Position numbers and translations under genes: made by a program
Shown here: piece after piece, positions 47,056-59,491 of the stretch
How positions within the stretch are numbered: the stretch's first letter is position 1
Layout of the letters: each line of letters opens with the position of its first letter
Notes under the pieces: model-generated
Databases searched by the model: none
Told to the model about the DNA's origin: nothing
The model's input: the letters and a program-made list of their open reading frames with translations, nothing else
NCBI GenBank assembly: GCA_026874595.1
Contig: CM049307.1
Location: forward strand, 42,908,362 to 42,972,361
DNA length: 64,000 nt
DNA from: Sipunculus nudus
Taxonomy: Eukaryota > Annelida > Sipuncula > Golfingiida > Sipunculidae
Reading direction: 5' to 3'

Positions 47056-48080
47056 AAAATAAAAGGTGTGATGGTTCTCAGGCACCGCCCGCATCAATTT
47101 TAAACCCCCGCATCAAAAATTTTTATTTTGATTTTTAATAGGGTGTTGGGCGTTGGGTGTTGCTTTATTTTTGTATGATTGACCACTTGTCTATATCCAT
47201 TCCTAAGCGGGAGGTAGCCTTGTGGTCTTCTTACATTATTTTGAGGATGTTCCAGCTTCCTGTGGAACTACGGCTTATATCCGTTTGTATAGGTAATCTA
47301 AGGGTATAACATAAGTCGGAGGTGGAGGGTTTGTAATGGGGGCCGGGGCTTGTTTTTAAGTATGTTGTCTAGTGGGGTTATTTGTTTTTTCCCTCTTAAT
47401 ATGTCTGTTTTTAATTTTTTATAATACTTTTATAAGGGCATGTGTGTGTTGCTGCATTTTCTGTGGAATGTCATCAATGTGTTTTCCATCAGCCTTTTTT
47501 TTAATCAAAAGTAAGGCCCAGGAATTCTGCTGTTTTACTCTTTGCAAGTTCGTGCAAGTATTAACGCTGATTATTTTGAACATTTTTTTTTGTTTAAAAA
47601 TGATTTGTAATATATTTAATAATGTGAGTAGAAGAGCTACTACCGTATGGCAGTAAAGTCTGCCCTGCAAATATGGTTTCCTTTCTAAAAGTTCTCTCAA
47701 TGTTTCCCGTGAGCCTGTTTCAACCAAACGCAATATCTCAACTTTTGTGGAAAAAGTCTCAAAATGTCTTTGGAAAAGAATAAAGTAATCCAGAATTGAG
47801 TAACTTTTAAATATTTCACTCTCAAAGCGATTCTCTAGACAAGCTAAAAGATACTGAATTTTGTTAAACCTTTAATATTTTACTTGGACAATATTAGTCG
47901 TTGGTAATAGAAAGATTAAAATATTCTGAAAATTTCAGACATTCAAATCTTCCATGATTTTTTCATGACTCATTAAATATTAAAAAAAAGATTTTCACTA
48001 GCAATGAAATTCTTTCGAACGTTGCTGGACAGAGAAATATCACCATACTTCAATACCGCGACGTGACAAACCATGAACAA
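47056..48080. other. AT-rich DNA, nothing assigned
   Basis: A 94-residue hydrophobic plus-strand frame (47372-47656) reads through T-rich DNA and is most likely spurious. Nothing else was recognised. Confidence 0.35.
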
Positions 48081-50957
48081 AGGGGCCCATGGGTCACGTT
48101 GCTCAGCTGATTTTTTTAAAACTTAAGCCGTTTTATTTTAGATTTTAGTTAATGCAAAATATACTTTCCTCTTTTATGTTTTTTTTATTTACATTAACAC
48201 TTGAATAGCTATGAGTAAATGGCCGTGCTAACAAATACTAATTATATGTTTGCCAAACCTTTACTATGCACTTACATGAATTATATCAAAGATACAGGAG
48301 CCTCTCATGATCAAATACCAAGTATCAGTATTTCAGCTATGTGACAGTTTTATTTGCGTAAGAAAAAAAAACCAGTCCACTGGGAATGTATGAACCCCTG
48401 TGAATTTTAGCACGAGAAAAGTGGAGATTAGCTAAAATATAATGATACATATTTAATTACAATTTACAGCTGTATACTTAAAATACAGAATACATGCATA
48501 AATTATACACATCAGTTGATTCACAATTCTAAATTGCATCATCATATAGCCCTAATTTTGTCAGATAACACCACATTATGCCTCAAATGTATTTATTTAT
48601 TTACCACAAATTACCACTGATAACAAAACAATAATTATCTGAAAATAAATCTTGATTCAGAATTCACAATTCTAAATTACGCCTTTATTTATCGATAATT
48701 TGGCTCATATATTTTCAATTATGCATACTGATTGGTTTAATTTTATTTTAATTTGGTAAAATTTTTTCATTTAAAAGGAAAATAATTTCTTTAAACATGC
48801 TACATTACCTCTGGATAAATCCTTGAATTACTATCTCAAGCAAAATTTGTTACATTGGAGTGAAAATAGCTTTACAATTAAGACAAGGCCTACAGGCCCA
48901 ATGCGAACCTGTGCAATGGTTTATACACCAGGTATAATGCGTCAGTGCGGGACCGTTACTGTTTTACGTACATGTGTAGCATGTATATGAAAGATAGAAG
49001 CACTACACATTTTGTACAAGAAATAATTACAAAGCATCACTGCTTAAATACTGGCATGGGTGCACACAACAAAAAATGTTGTAGGTGACACATTCAGTCT
49101 TTTATATGACGAAGCTTTCAAAGATGTATACATATGCCGGATTTGAGGCTGATATATCAAACCCCTCCTAAGAAAAAAGCACGGACATTAACTGTGCAAA
49201 AAAGAACTGTAGGTAGCGCCACAGGTCTTGTGAACAAGAGATCAAAGATGCAAGGACAGGACAAAATATCAGGCCAATGTACCAAACTACTCTTGGGTTA
49301 GGTGCGCTGGGTTGTGAGGAAGACAGTTGCCTCGAGTGAACAGGAACGAATTGCTCTCTGCAACTACTTCACTAAGTGAACTCTTGACTTGCACCTGGTT
49401 GCACTGAATGAACTCTTGACCTGAACCTTACTGCACTATATAAACTCTTGATCTGTTGCATAATCTGACACAGTTGGCAGTCTGCCAAAGCTTTAAACAG
49501 ATCAAGAATGACCTTTGGCCTGTTGCCAAATCTGAAATAGTTTCCAAGCTTTTTATAAAAATAGACACAAACTTGGCCTGTTGGTAAATCTGTTTACACA
49601 TATTAAAAGACTATGGCTACATGCTTTTTTTCAAGCTGACATATCCATAAGATTGTTTTATAAAAATATTAAATATAATAAAATAATAAATATAATAAAA
49701 GATGAAGTCCTTTGTTATATTGCTAAAGTTAAAATTATTCTGCCAACAATTATTTAAGTAAACTCGAACAAGGCCTCCTAAGAATTTTTTTTTGCAATTT
49801 TACAGAAGTTGAAAGAAGAGTTTTGCAGAAGAAGACTATTGCAGTCCTCAGTTTGAAATAGCCCTACTAATGACCACAAGACCAATTTCATGTAGCTTTA
49901 TAGAAATCTACCAAAATAAATAAACCAAATCTATTCTTTTACAATTGAAAGTACCCTACCGTAAGATAATTCTTGTGAAAAGTTAACTGAAAGGGGCTTA
50001 AATTATGAGATTTATGTCCGTAAAAAACAGGTTGATGTAGGAGGTGCCTCAAAAACTGCAATTTCAAATATGAGTCATGTGACCAATATTTGCACATAAT
50101 TTGGTGATGCTAGCACCTGTCGATTTTGAGATTATGTAAATATGCTTAATTGGCCAAATGACCAAGTTCAAATTCCTGTACCTCCGCCAAAATTCACCAA
50201 TCCCAAACCATTTGAACAAAATTTGAGAGAGCTTATCTCTGGGATCATTTCTCTGAAATATTAACCATTTGGCTGAATGGTTTCAGAGAAGATTTTCATT
50301 TTTTTAAGCTCTTTCTTCGTAAAATGTGAGTTAATGCAGCTGGCGCCACAAAACGTTCAATCCCACAATATTCGATATGTGGCAGATGTTTGAATTCATT
50401 TTGGGGATGCTAGCTCCTGCTATTCATGAGAAATTATGGGTTAATGCACTAATGATCGATAACCATCGTACAGAAAAGGTTGATGCAGATGGCGCCACTA
50501 ATACCTCAAATTCATATATGATTCATGTCACCAACAATTTCTCAAAATTTGGTGAAGATAGCTCCAGCCGTTTCTGATATTGTAATTTTAGCATCCTTTT
50601 TTGGCCACATGAGAAAGTTCAGCTACCTTTACCTCGGCCAAAATTCACCGAACTGGAACCATTCGAACATACTTGAGAGAGATTAGTTTCAGAGATTATT
50701 CCTATAAAATATTGTACAATTTGGCTGGACAGAAGATTTTAATAAATAGTTTTTTTCAATCAATTTTAAAATCAATTCTAAGTAAATGTAGATAGCAAAA
50801 AAAAAAAAAATAACCAAAGTCCGAAAGAGTTTTATATGACTATTTCTTTGCATAAACTTTGGCGATGAAAGCTCCTGCCGATTTTGAGAAAGTATGGTTA
50901 CCATACAGACGACGGACGACGCCCCACCATCGCATAAGCTCACAGGTTCGCTAAAAA
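48081..50957 (+). mobile_element. Helitron-like element with mixed core repeats
   Basis: The 5' end AGGGGCCCATGGGTCACGTT + GCTCAGCTGA (48081-48110) matches the start of the 19.2-kb element. The body carries three kinds of module: sequence related to the 8.1-9.4 kb array (49070-49290, with GGTAGCGCCAC); a TTGCACT/CTCTTGAC tandem stretch (49370-49460); and a third core at 49980-50900 with (G/A)TGGCGCCAC blocks near 50038, 50340 and 50485. The 3' tail has GACGACGGACGACG (50909-50922) and AAGCTCACAGGTTCGCTAAA (to 50957), as in the inverted element at 1191. No coding capacity. Confidence 0.6.
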
Positions 50958-51022
50958 TACAGTTCAAACAATAACAATTATTCAATTACACTTGGTGAAA
51001 ATTGCTCTACGTTTGTGTGTGT

Positions 51023-51055
<33 letters not shown>

Positions 51056-51695
51056 TCTGATATGACCAGAAATGGGCTGCCTGGGGATTGATAATGCAGT
51101 CAATACAACAGGGCCTTAAGTAATAATTCAATTTCTTCCCGATTTTTTAGCTTTTATTTTCAAATTTCAGATTTTAAAAGATTAAATCCTAATTTATACA
51201 TACTGTCAAATTCAAATTAATAGTGCTTATAGGAAATGTGCAATAGTGAAATTTGGGCAAAATTTAAGGTACTGTTTTTACAATAAAGGAATTAACTTGA
51301 AAAATTTAAGAAATTCTGATTTGATTTCTAGTATAAAATTAAATTTTGATTAAATAAAAATATAATCAGGAAAAAAGTCTCTTACTTTAACAATTATCTT
51401 ATTGGTGAGTAAATATATTTCCTGATTTTTGACAAAGTGCATTATGTTTGAGCCAACAACCTCAGCAATTTACAAAAAAGTATCAACCTAATTGCTAGGA
51501 TGTATGAAGGAAATATATGATGGAATGGTTATATCAAACATGAATACATTAATATCAGTAGTTATCATAGTGGACAGTTTTGAAGTGTAGCAGTTAACTG
51601 TTAACAGTGTCCGCCGGCCAGAATGACGGACAAAGGACCATCTCCATAGCTCAGAAGACATATATTGTTAGTTAAGCTATAAACCATATTATACA
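50958..51695 (+). mobile_element. Second, decayed Helitron-like 3' end
   Basis: GTTAACAGTGTCCGCCGGCC, GACGGACAAAGGACCATC and CATAGCTCAG (51600-51655) reproduce the 3'-end layout again, about 700 bp beyond the first. Either one element is nested in another, or the original element was longer and 48081-50957 is the inner copy. A GT-then-G tract lies at about 51015-51055. Confidence 0.45.
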
Positions 51696-52027
51696 TTAGC
51701 CTGTACATACAAATGAACCAGAGGTTTGTATTCCAGGTATTCACTTGGCACTGGGAGAATAAGGGCAAGGCCATGCCCATCGCGAGACATTAAAGTTTCA
51801 TCCAGCTTAGCATTGCAAATTAGGTAACGATATTCTGCCGATGACGAAAAAACTTGCTTGCATAACTCGGAAACTGGTTATACGGTCCAACGGCAGAAAC
51901 CGTAAGTATAAAGGCATTGCGTCTCGAAACACTGTCGTTCACAAGATCGGGTTCGGCTCTCAAATGGCATTGCTGGGTCTCCGCTGCTGGGATCGGTAGA
52001 GGGAATGTAGGTTGCTTCTACCTTCAC

Positions 52028-52872
52028 TAACACTACCTTCAATTAAATGTAAAGGAGACTAAAGAAGTAGTCTTTGATTTAAGGAGATCAAAATCTGTAA
52101 TTACCCCAGTTGCTATCAAAAATGAAGATGTAGATATTGTAGAAAATTATAAATACTTAGGAAGTATTATTGACAGGAATCTGAATTGGAAAGAACATGT
52201 GTTGAATCAATCCAAGAAAGCAAAAAAAAAAAAAAAAAAGATTATATTACCTTTATTATCTAAGAAAGCGAAATATTGACAAAACCATAATTACCATGTT
52301 TTATAATTCAGTAATTTCCAGTGTCCTTACCTATTCACTGGAGTGCTGGTTTACAAATATATCTGATAAGTTAAAGAAACAGTTAAATAATATCAGGAAG
52401 AGAAGTTGTAGAATAACTAGTACTTCTCTTGCCACAAACCAGGAAATCTGTGAAACCAAAACAATGGCCTTCATATCAAAGGTCATGAATGACACAACTC
52501 TTCCCATATATTCAGAGTTCCGTTTTTTACCTTCAGGTAAACGCATAGATACAATATTCTCCAGAACAACTCGTTTTAAAAAATCTCTCGTACCATACAG
52601 TATTAAACTTTTTAACTCACAACTCTCTTAGATATTTAATGTTTTGAATGATGTGTTTTTTACCAGCAAAATTATCTGTCTTATCATTTTTACATGCTTA
52701 TTTTTACATGCATAGTCAATATGATATGTGTTATTTTTAATGTATGTTTATGTATTATTTTTATGTATTTATCTATTTACTTGTCTATTTTTATTGAATG
52801 AATTGCAAGTCAGCGACAAATTCCTGGAAATGAAGGCTAATAAATGTTATCTTGTCTTATCTTATCTTATTT
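52028..52872 (+). pseudogene. CR1/L2-type LINE fragment, 3' part
   Basis: Remnant of the C-terminal reverse transcriptase region of a LINE related to that at 14404-16214. In order: NVKETKEVVFDLRRS (about 52038); an ENYKYLGSIIDRNLNW segment (about 52141); a KKA...RLYYLYYLRKR segment broken by an 18-base A-run (52222-52239); and an open frame from 52296 with SVISSVLTYSLECWFTN, RKRSCRITS and LPSGKRIDTIFSRTTRFK, the usual C-terminus of this group. The frame stops at 52629-52631. A 3' UTR follows, ending in CTTAT/CTTATC pentamers at about 52850-52870, as in the first copy. Non-functional because it is 5' truncated and frame-disrupted. Confidence 0.85.
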
Positions 52873-53640
52873 TCTGGCTTTGCGGCTGTGGATGCTGTAG
52901 CTTTCCTGAAAAGATCACCGACTCAAGATGGACGGTGGCGGCCTTTGCGGCTCTCTGCTAGGCTTGGTATGGCATTGCGTCTGGTGGCTCAGAGAACGTG
53001 CTTAAGGAGCGCACAGGGCTGAGGTCTTGACAACAGCAACCTGTAGCTGCTCGAAGAGCGTAAACTTTCTTTGGCTTGGTAACGACATTCCAGAACGCGA
53101 AGACGGATGTATGCTCCGGTACACAGATACTAAATCGAAAGTACCGGTACACAAATGTCACCGAAAGTTAATGCCGCCCGAGCCACAGAAATCAATATGT
53201 TAAATAAATATTTGCAATTCCAGCGTAACCGTTGCTATACATTTTTTCCAAACTGTCTGAGAGAGCTGTGGCCTTATGGCCGTCACCTGTACGGACTTGA
53301 AGTTTTAACAACCAGTAAACCACGTGACACGAGGGCCGAAACACGAAACGTTTGATGGGAGCATCGAATTACATCACGGAGGCCTCGTCTCCATCCATAT
53401 ATTCACATATAAAATATGTTCCGGGACTACTTTCATATTTAAATTGACATTCCCTTTCATCAAACATGGTAAAACCCATTCATGCACAGACTATTTGTAG
53501 TGGTGTTTTAATGTATTTGTTATGGGCTACCCTGATAATGTACTCCTACTCTCGGTTGTGTCAAGGGCTGCAGCGTGATTTTCCGCGCGAGATATACAAT
53601 GTCAATAAATATTAGACCGTCGAAATAGCAACCTACTTAT
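52873..53640. other. No gene recognised
   Basis: Slightly richer in G+C near 52890-53340, with short frames on both strands. No domains, splice signals or repeats were identified. Confidence 0.35.
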
Positions 53641-53647
53641 GACCCTA

Positions 53648-53655
53648 ACTCTCTG

Positions 53656-53735
<80 letters not shown>
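53648..53735. repeat. (CT)n then (TA)n compound microsatellite
   Basis: CT array to about 53695, then a TA array to about 53735, directly abutting the terminal repeat that starts at 53737. Confidence 0.92.
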
Positions 53736-53736
<1 letters not shown>

Positions 53737-53999
53737 CAAAGCGCCGTATTTCCGAATGCAGAATTTCCGAAAATCCGTTTTTTTTCCGAAAATTAAAATG
53801 GGGAACCGAAAATTTATCCGTATTTCCGAAATATATTTCAAGTATGTAAAAACCTGAAATGAGTATTGTAATTACGAGTCACAAGACCTGCAGTCATGTG
53901 TTAAGCCCAGTGGTGACCCTCATTAAATAGTTCTGGGCCGATGTTGTCGCCCGGGACAAAGTTGTGTAAACTACAGCTAGCCCCGCAACGCTCGGCCAC

Positions 54000-54180
54000 C
54001 CTGTACCCCTAGTAAGCGACGGAGCAGTTTTAGTGTAAACGGGGATATAATTCCGTAGGAATTTGATGCCCAAATTGCGAAAATGACTGATTTAGCAAAA
54101 ACAGGATATGAACTAATGGAAAATGTTAGGTTACAAATTTTCAGATCCCTCTAACACCAAATATCTAAGATGGCCGCCTT
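54000..54180 (-). repeat. Repeat X, inverted segment
   Basis: On the minus strand this aligns with 58310-58475 (shared blocks: CATCTTGGATTT-like, TTTGTTACCTAACCTTTTCC-like, CAATTTGGGC and TCCTACGG). It is the inverted partner inside the large element. Confidence 0.6.
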
Positions 54181-54560
54181 CACCCATGGGAATTTTTGAG
54201 TGTTGGGAATATAGTGTACTTTCTGAGGAATTGAATAAGATAGTGGTTGCTTTCATTTTATTTGCGCTTAAACTGATGAATGAATGCAGGTTATACTTTT
54301 TATGAACCCTGTGACCCCAAGGAATCCAAGATGGCCACCACTGCAGTTTTAACGTTGAGATAATGCTATTATACTGTAATTTTCGCTTAAATGTAATGGT
54401 AATTGTCCGATTTATATGTTTTTGGACTTGTTCTGTCGATTGCAACTAAAAAGGTGTTTTCAGGAGCTCTGTGACCCTAGGGAATCCAACAGGGCCGCCA
54501 TGACCATCTTAACATAGAGATACTGATAAAACTCAATTATATTAAATAATTGGATCGATT
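54150..54560 (+). repeat. Three diverged units of about 158 bp with AAGATGGCCGCC
   Basis: ATCTAAGATGGCCGCC (about 54166), ATCCAAGATGGCCACC (about 54324) and ATCCAACAGGGCCGCC (about 54481), each preceded (except the first, which is degenerate) by CTGTGACCC. Low-identity tandem repeat. The motif resembles a YY1-type site, which may be coincidence. Confidence 0.55.
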
Positions 54561-55366
54561 TATCCTTTTTTGAATGTGTTCTGCTAATTGTAACTAACAA
54601 GGAGTTGTCGGAAGCTAAAAAAGGTGACGCAAGGTCAAAGTCAGATGTATGTACTAATATTTTAAAGCATATAAATATTTTGGGCACTATACTGTCATAT
54701 GTTATATGATATGGTGATCAAAAGGAAATAGACCTCATGAAAGTGATGCTCGTGATCTCTTTTTTATTTTACTGATTCTCTCATGGAAGTACAACATGGT
54801 CTAGGTGCCTACCATAACAACAAAACAAACATTTAGAATCAATTGTTTTTGTGGTTATATGGAAGATTCAAAGATTCCAAAAGCCTTGTTGGTGGTCTTG
54901 ATACAGAAATTTTCATGTCATATCAAACTTTCGAGTAACTTGTAGAACAGGGTTTCGGTAAAAACCGTTGTCTGGATATTTTATATTTCTAAATAGTTTA
55001 TCTGAATATAAGCTGAAAAAGGTCTAATTGTTACAAGTTATAGATAAGGTACTTCTAAAAGCTAAAAAAAGAGACAAATAATGCACACAAAAAACTAATC
55101 AGCCATATTTGACAAGCAGAAAAGAGGGCTCATCTGCATATGTAAATTTACATATGAGTATATACACATTATTCCTAAAAGAAAGTTTGCACATTACGGG
55201 ATTACAACTATCTCTACGGTACACATGTAGATCCGGGCATAAAGGCCATCACCACGGATGGAATCTTTTTTATAACTTTTTGGTTGGAGGTACCCGCCTC
55301 CATTTTTAATGCAAATTAATTACATATATGTACGTTTGCAGATTTCTATTCCGGTTTCGGACTACG

Positions 55367-55985
55367 TTACAGGGCAGTATCACACGCTTCCTCTCATTTT
55401 ATATCCTGGCGTTCACGAAGATCTAATGAATACTGCACCTGCAGGTCCAGGGGAAGCAAATGCCATAATAATATAAACCATCAGCTGTTTCCAGTAGTGA
55501 AAACTGCCCCCCCCCGTTTAGCGCTTACATTCTTTTTTCCCATTTATTTGTGATTTTTGTTTTTGTTTTCAGATTTTTCATTTTTATTCTCAATCAATTA
55601 AATTATTAATTGACGTATGTATGATTTACTCCGCTAAGATAACATCTAAATATCTGTATATTTAGGAAGGGGGTATTTCTTTATTTTTTTCTGTGTGGTC
55701 ACAACACCAGGGTATAGATTCCCAAATTGCTCTCATGTCTGAGTGAGGCACAGCCTTCCCGTAAGTCTGATGGGCGCCCAGTCTGGGTTGGTGTGGGCTG
55801 TCACTCTTACATGAGCTCTGCCTAGACTGCAGAAGTCATTAAATTTGCAAAGTTAAACATAGACTTCCACATCAATTATTTTACCACGAAAATTAAATTT
55901 GTTGATATGTTAAGAGTGGTTAACTTGGTCACATGAATCAACGTGTAACATACAATTGAATGTATAGACCGTGCAGTTTATTTCC
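55367..55985 (+). repeat. Repeat X, copy 2, left segment
   Basis: Collinear with bases 1-780: GGGCAGTATCACACGCTTCC, ATTAATTGACGTATGT, GGCGCCCAGTCTGGGTTGGT, GACTGCAGAAGTCATTAAAT and ATACAATT(A/G)AATGTAT blocks are shared, with small deletions. Its continuation is at 58310-58475. Confidence 0.75.
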
Positions 55986-58309
55986 TGAGTTTTAACTTGT
56001 TAAAATATAAATATTAAAGCTAAGCCCCACTAAGGTTTAACCACATTATCCAAAGACATTAAATGGAATAATAGTTGTGGAGCAGAAAATCTTCATAATT
56101 CTTATGTGAATAATGCCCCAAAATATTCCTCTTTTAAATTGCATATTTGAAACTTTCTCCCTATATACAGGAGGCATTTTTATATCAAGGTTTTCATATC
56201 GTATGCACAGAGAAACGATAGGGAGAAAACGTTTGAGGCTTAAATAATGCGATTATGCCACCGTGTTATTACAGGTAATTCATGAATTGACAATTGATTT
56301 CAACATATTTTTTTAAATTTCAATGTCTTCAATCCCCTGATATTATGTAACCTTCACCAGAAATCTTTCATTGTTTCTCTAATTCAAGAAGAGCGGCACA
56401 GATTGCCCAATTTAACATTAAATCTCTTACACAGCATCATCGGCCCTGCAGTTGAATGGTCAACGGTTTCACCAAATAATTTATATATTATAGGATTGTA
56501 GCAGAAAAAGAAGTATTTCTGATGTTTCCACTGACTGTCTTTCAGGCATTGCATTGCCTTCGAATTGACATATAATACATAATTTCAACCATGTTCAAGA
56601 CGAATCCTTGTTGATTTTACCTACATACATATATATGGTCATTTGAAACAGTTTTTCTTATATTATATATACCACTGTCCATCTCAATATGATTCGAATA
56701 CGTTCTAATAGTATCTTATAACCAGCTGCCGTGGCATTCTGGTTTTCCACAGCAACTTCTGGTCGATGCAGACCTGATAGTATTTCCGCATTTTATCATA
56801 TGTGGTAATGGTATCTAAATCCTGAGGTGCTCGGCCCCGATTATCCGACATTAACCTGCTACGGGGTTCTTAAAGGTACATCAATTTGAATTCGCAAGAT
56901 GTCATTAACATGTACACACGTAACATTTTTACGTAACATTTAAGTCATGCTGTGCTACAGCGATGAGTCTTTGTCCGTCGTCCTTCCGTATGCCCATCCG
57001 TCCGGCCGGTCGTCCGTCCGTTAGCAGGGCACAAATTTAACCGCAAGGGCCAGGATCATGAACCTTATGCAGTCTTAGAGGTTCTAAAAAGATCTTGCAA
57101 ACCTTAAATCAGGTCACTGCGACCTATAATTTACGGACCGCATCAGTATGACCCTATGCACGTGCAGCTGTATTGTCTTCTTTTGTCCGGGCGGCTTATT
57201 TTTCTGGTTTACTAATCAAATCTTTTTGTGACAATAACAATAATAGTTGACCTATTTCCGCCTATATACATGTAAACTCAAAAGATATTCAGAAAATGTT
57301 GCTAATGCTCCTCGAAGTGTACCAGGCGTCTTGAATAGTTAAATGCCATAGATTGTTCATGTAACAGGATCAACAAGGCTGTTTTAATCTTCTTTTACTA
57401 ACCACACAAACTGATTTCAAAATGGTTGTTTTCCATTAATACTGTTGAAGAATAATACTTAGCAATAAATCAGCAGAGAATCAGCAATATGAGAACACGC
57501 ACATCAATTCATGTTTTAAATGGGTCCAATCACCTTTCTGACCTAAGGTAATCCCATTGAGATTTAATTCAAAATAGACAGTAAACGTTGATATCACGCA
57601 CACAGGCTGCTTGTTTTGTTTATATCAACGTGTTTATAATATGTGGGGACCCGCCAAAATAAAACAAATTCAACATGGCATCGGACAGCAAGTCGGGTAG
57701 GGGATAGTTTCACAAATGGCTTTTTGCAACAAATAACCTTTTGTGCTACTGCATATACGCCACATACCATGTTAGGTTACATTTTCCCCCGTTTGTCAAC
57801 ATTGCTGTGTTTACAAACATGGTGTTGATCAACAAGTTCATACATCCTTCACGGAGGTATAATTAGAACTTTCCAAAAAACAGAATTACCTTTAAATCAT
57901 TAATACATACGAAGAGAAGCCAGAAATCACAAATTCTCTTTCAAAAAGGTAGGTGAATAGGCACCTTTATGGTCCATTTGAAAACCATATGTCATATGTT
58001 TCTTAATGTGATATATTTCAATATCGTCCCTATGATATATTATACTGCCAAGACAATTATTAATACTATTGACTATTTGAAAACCATATAACATAATATA
58101 TGACAGCGTAGTACCCAAGATGTCTAATGTTATTCTTTAGGTCGAAGGTTGGTAAATAAGTTTGACCTTGACTAGCCTCCCTAACCTTTGGACAGCTCCT
58201 GGAGTAGTCGTTATTACCAGTACATATTCAAAATCTTAAAAATCGATCGAATATTACTCAATTGATGCGAAAGTTACAATATCAAAGCAATATCTAGACT
58301 TTTTTTATT
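55986..58309. other. Middle segment absent from repeat X copy 1
   Basis: About 2.3 kb with no counterpart in the copy at 1-925. It contains a minus-strand Helitron-like 3' end (56945-57160). Otherwise AT-rich, with no gene recognised. Confidence 0.4.
56945..57160 (-). mobile_element. Helitron-like 3'-end fragment, minus strand
   Basis: Read on the minus strand: a GTTAACGGACGGACGACC microsatellite, GACGGACAAAGACTCATCGC and TAGCACAGCATGACTT, the same order as at 21280-21355. The second arm of the terminal hairpin is missing. Only part of one core unit follows. Confidence 0.6.
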
Positions 58310-58475
58310 ATGATGGCGGCCATCTTGGATTTTTAGGGGTCAGGGGGTCGATAAAATTTGTTACCTAACCTTTTCCATCAGCTTACACCTAAATGAAGTG
58401 AAAACACGTGCTTTCTCAATTTGGGCTTTCAAATCCTACGGGATTGGGATTTTGCTACATGAGCGACTACACTAT
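58310..58475 (+). repeat. Repeat X, copy 2, right segment
   Basis: Collinear with 835-925: CTAAATGAAGTGAAAACA, GTGCT(A/T)TCTC, ATCCTACGGGATT and GAGCGACTACACT are shared. Inverted copy at 54000-54180. Confidence 0.75.
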
Positions 58476-58904
58476 TTTCCCAAGAGCACTTATATGGTAT
58501 CAACCACATCTCGTTTTTCACTCAAGCAAGCATAGTTCGTCGGCTTGGCACAGGTTGTAATGCCAAATAAATTAGCAGTTTACTCGCATCAGCATTGGTG
58601 AGGTATAATTCATTAAACGCTTGTGCTCGAGCGGCTTATATATGTCCCGATCTTCAATTACGTAGATCGATAAGAAACACTGTGTTCCTTGGCGATGTCA
58701 TTTGACCTTTCCTCCACTGAATTTGATGAAAAAAGAGCACGCACGTATCCTTAAAGCAGGTTAGACTGATCTTTGCCAATTATGCTCAGCAATAATCCAA
58801 TATCTTTTATAAGTCAATTACGAATATCGAAAGAAACACCGTGTTCCTCGGGTAAAATGGCATTACGTTAATCATTAACTGTCATACTAACTTGTCGCTA
58901 GACC

Positions 58905-59491
58905 TAGTGGTGGGCCGATCATCGAGTTTTATCGAAATTCAGTCGGTTTGCTGCCACCTTCAAGCGCTCCATTACCAAAGGCAACTATCGATTATTTCAT
59001 AATCATGATAATGAGTCTTTGTTCCCCAATAACTGCCGTATGTAACTGAGTTTACCACGGTAGATGCGAGAACGGAGGACGTAATTAACCTCTGTGAACT
59101 CGCAGGGAGCTTCAAAATTAGCAAGGAGTTTTGTAACGAGATGTACATTGCACAATATGGGCGTTAAGGCGTAAAAATGCTCCATAAATTCTCCGGGTCT
59201 ATGCAGCAAGTAGATGTCCTGGATTGTGGTTTAATTCTTGATTATTATAAATTATTAAAATGAAACTTTTAAAAAGCATATTTTACTTATAATAGGAAAA
59301 TATAAAAAAAAAGGCAAAAACTTATTTTCTTAAGGTGGAATTACTAAGACATGCGGGCTTAATTAAGAAAGTACAGTTCACAGAAAACTGCATGTTTCTT
59401 TATATTTGTCTAAACCGATTATTAATCGATCATCGATCGGTTTGTTCAAATCGATGATCGATTATGAAAAGGGAATCGACTCCCACCACTA
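58905..59491 (+). mobile_element. hAT-like MITE, copy 2 (587 bp)
   Basis: TIRs TAGTGGTGGGCCGATCATCG and CGACTCCCACCACTA; exact 8-bp target duplication GCTAGACC (58897-58904 and 59492-59499). The same family as 34510-35325, in the same orientation, with an internal deletion. Shared blocks include AGTAGATGTYCTGGATTGTG, TAGGAAAATATAAA and GACATGCGGGCT, plus the subterminal hairpin CGATCATCGATCGGTTTG...CGATGATCGATTATG. Non-coding. Confidence 0.88.

Noticed and set aside
47372-47656. 94-residue hydrophobic protein
   Set aside because: The hydrophobicity comes from T-rich DNA; there is no start context, conservation clue or neighbouring exon.
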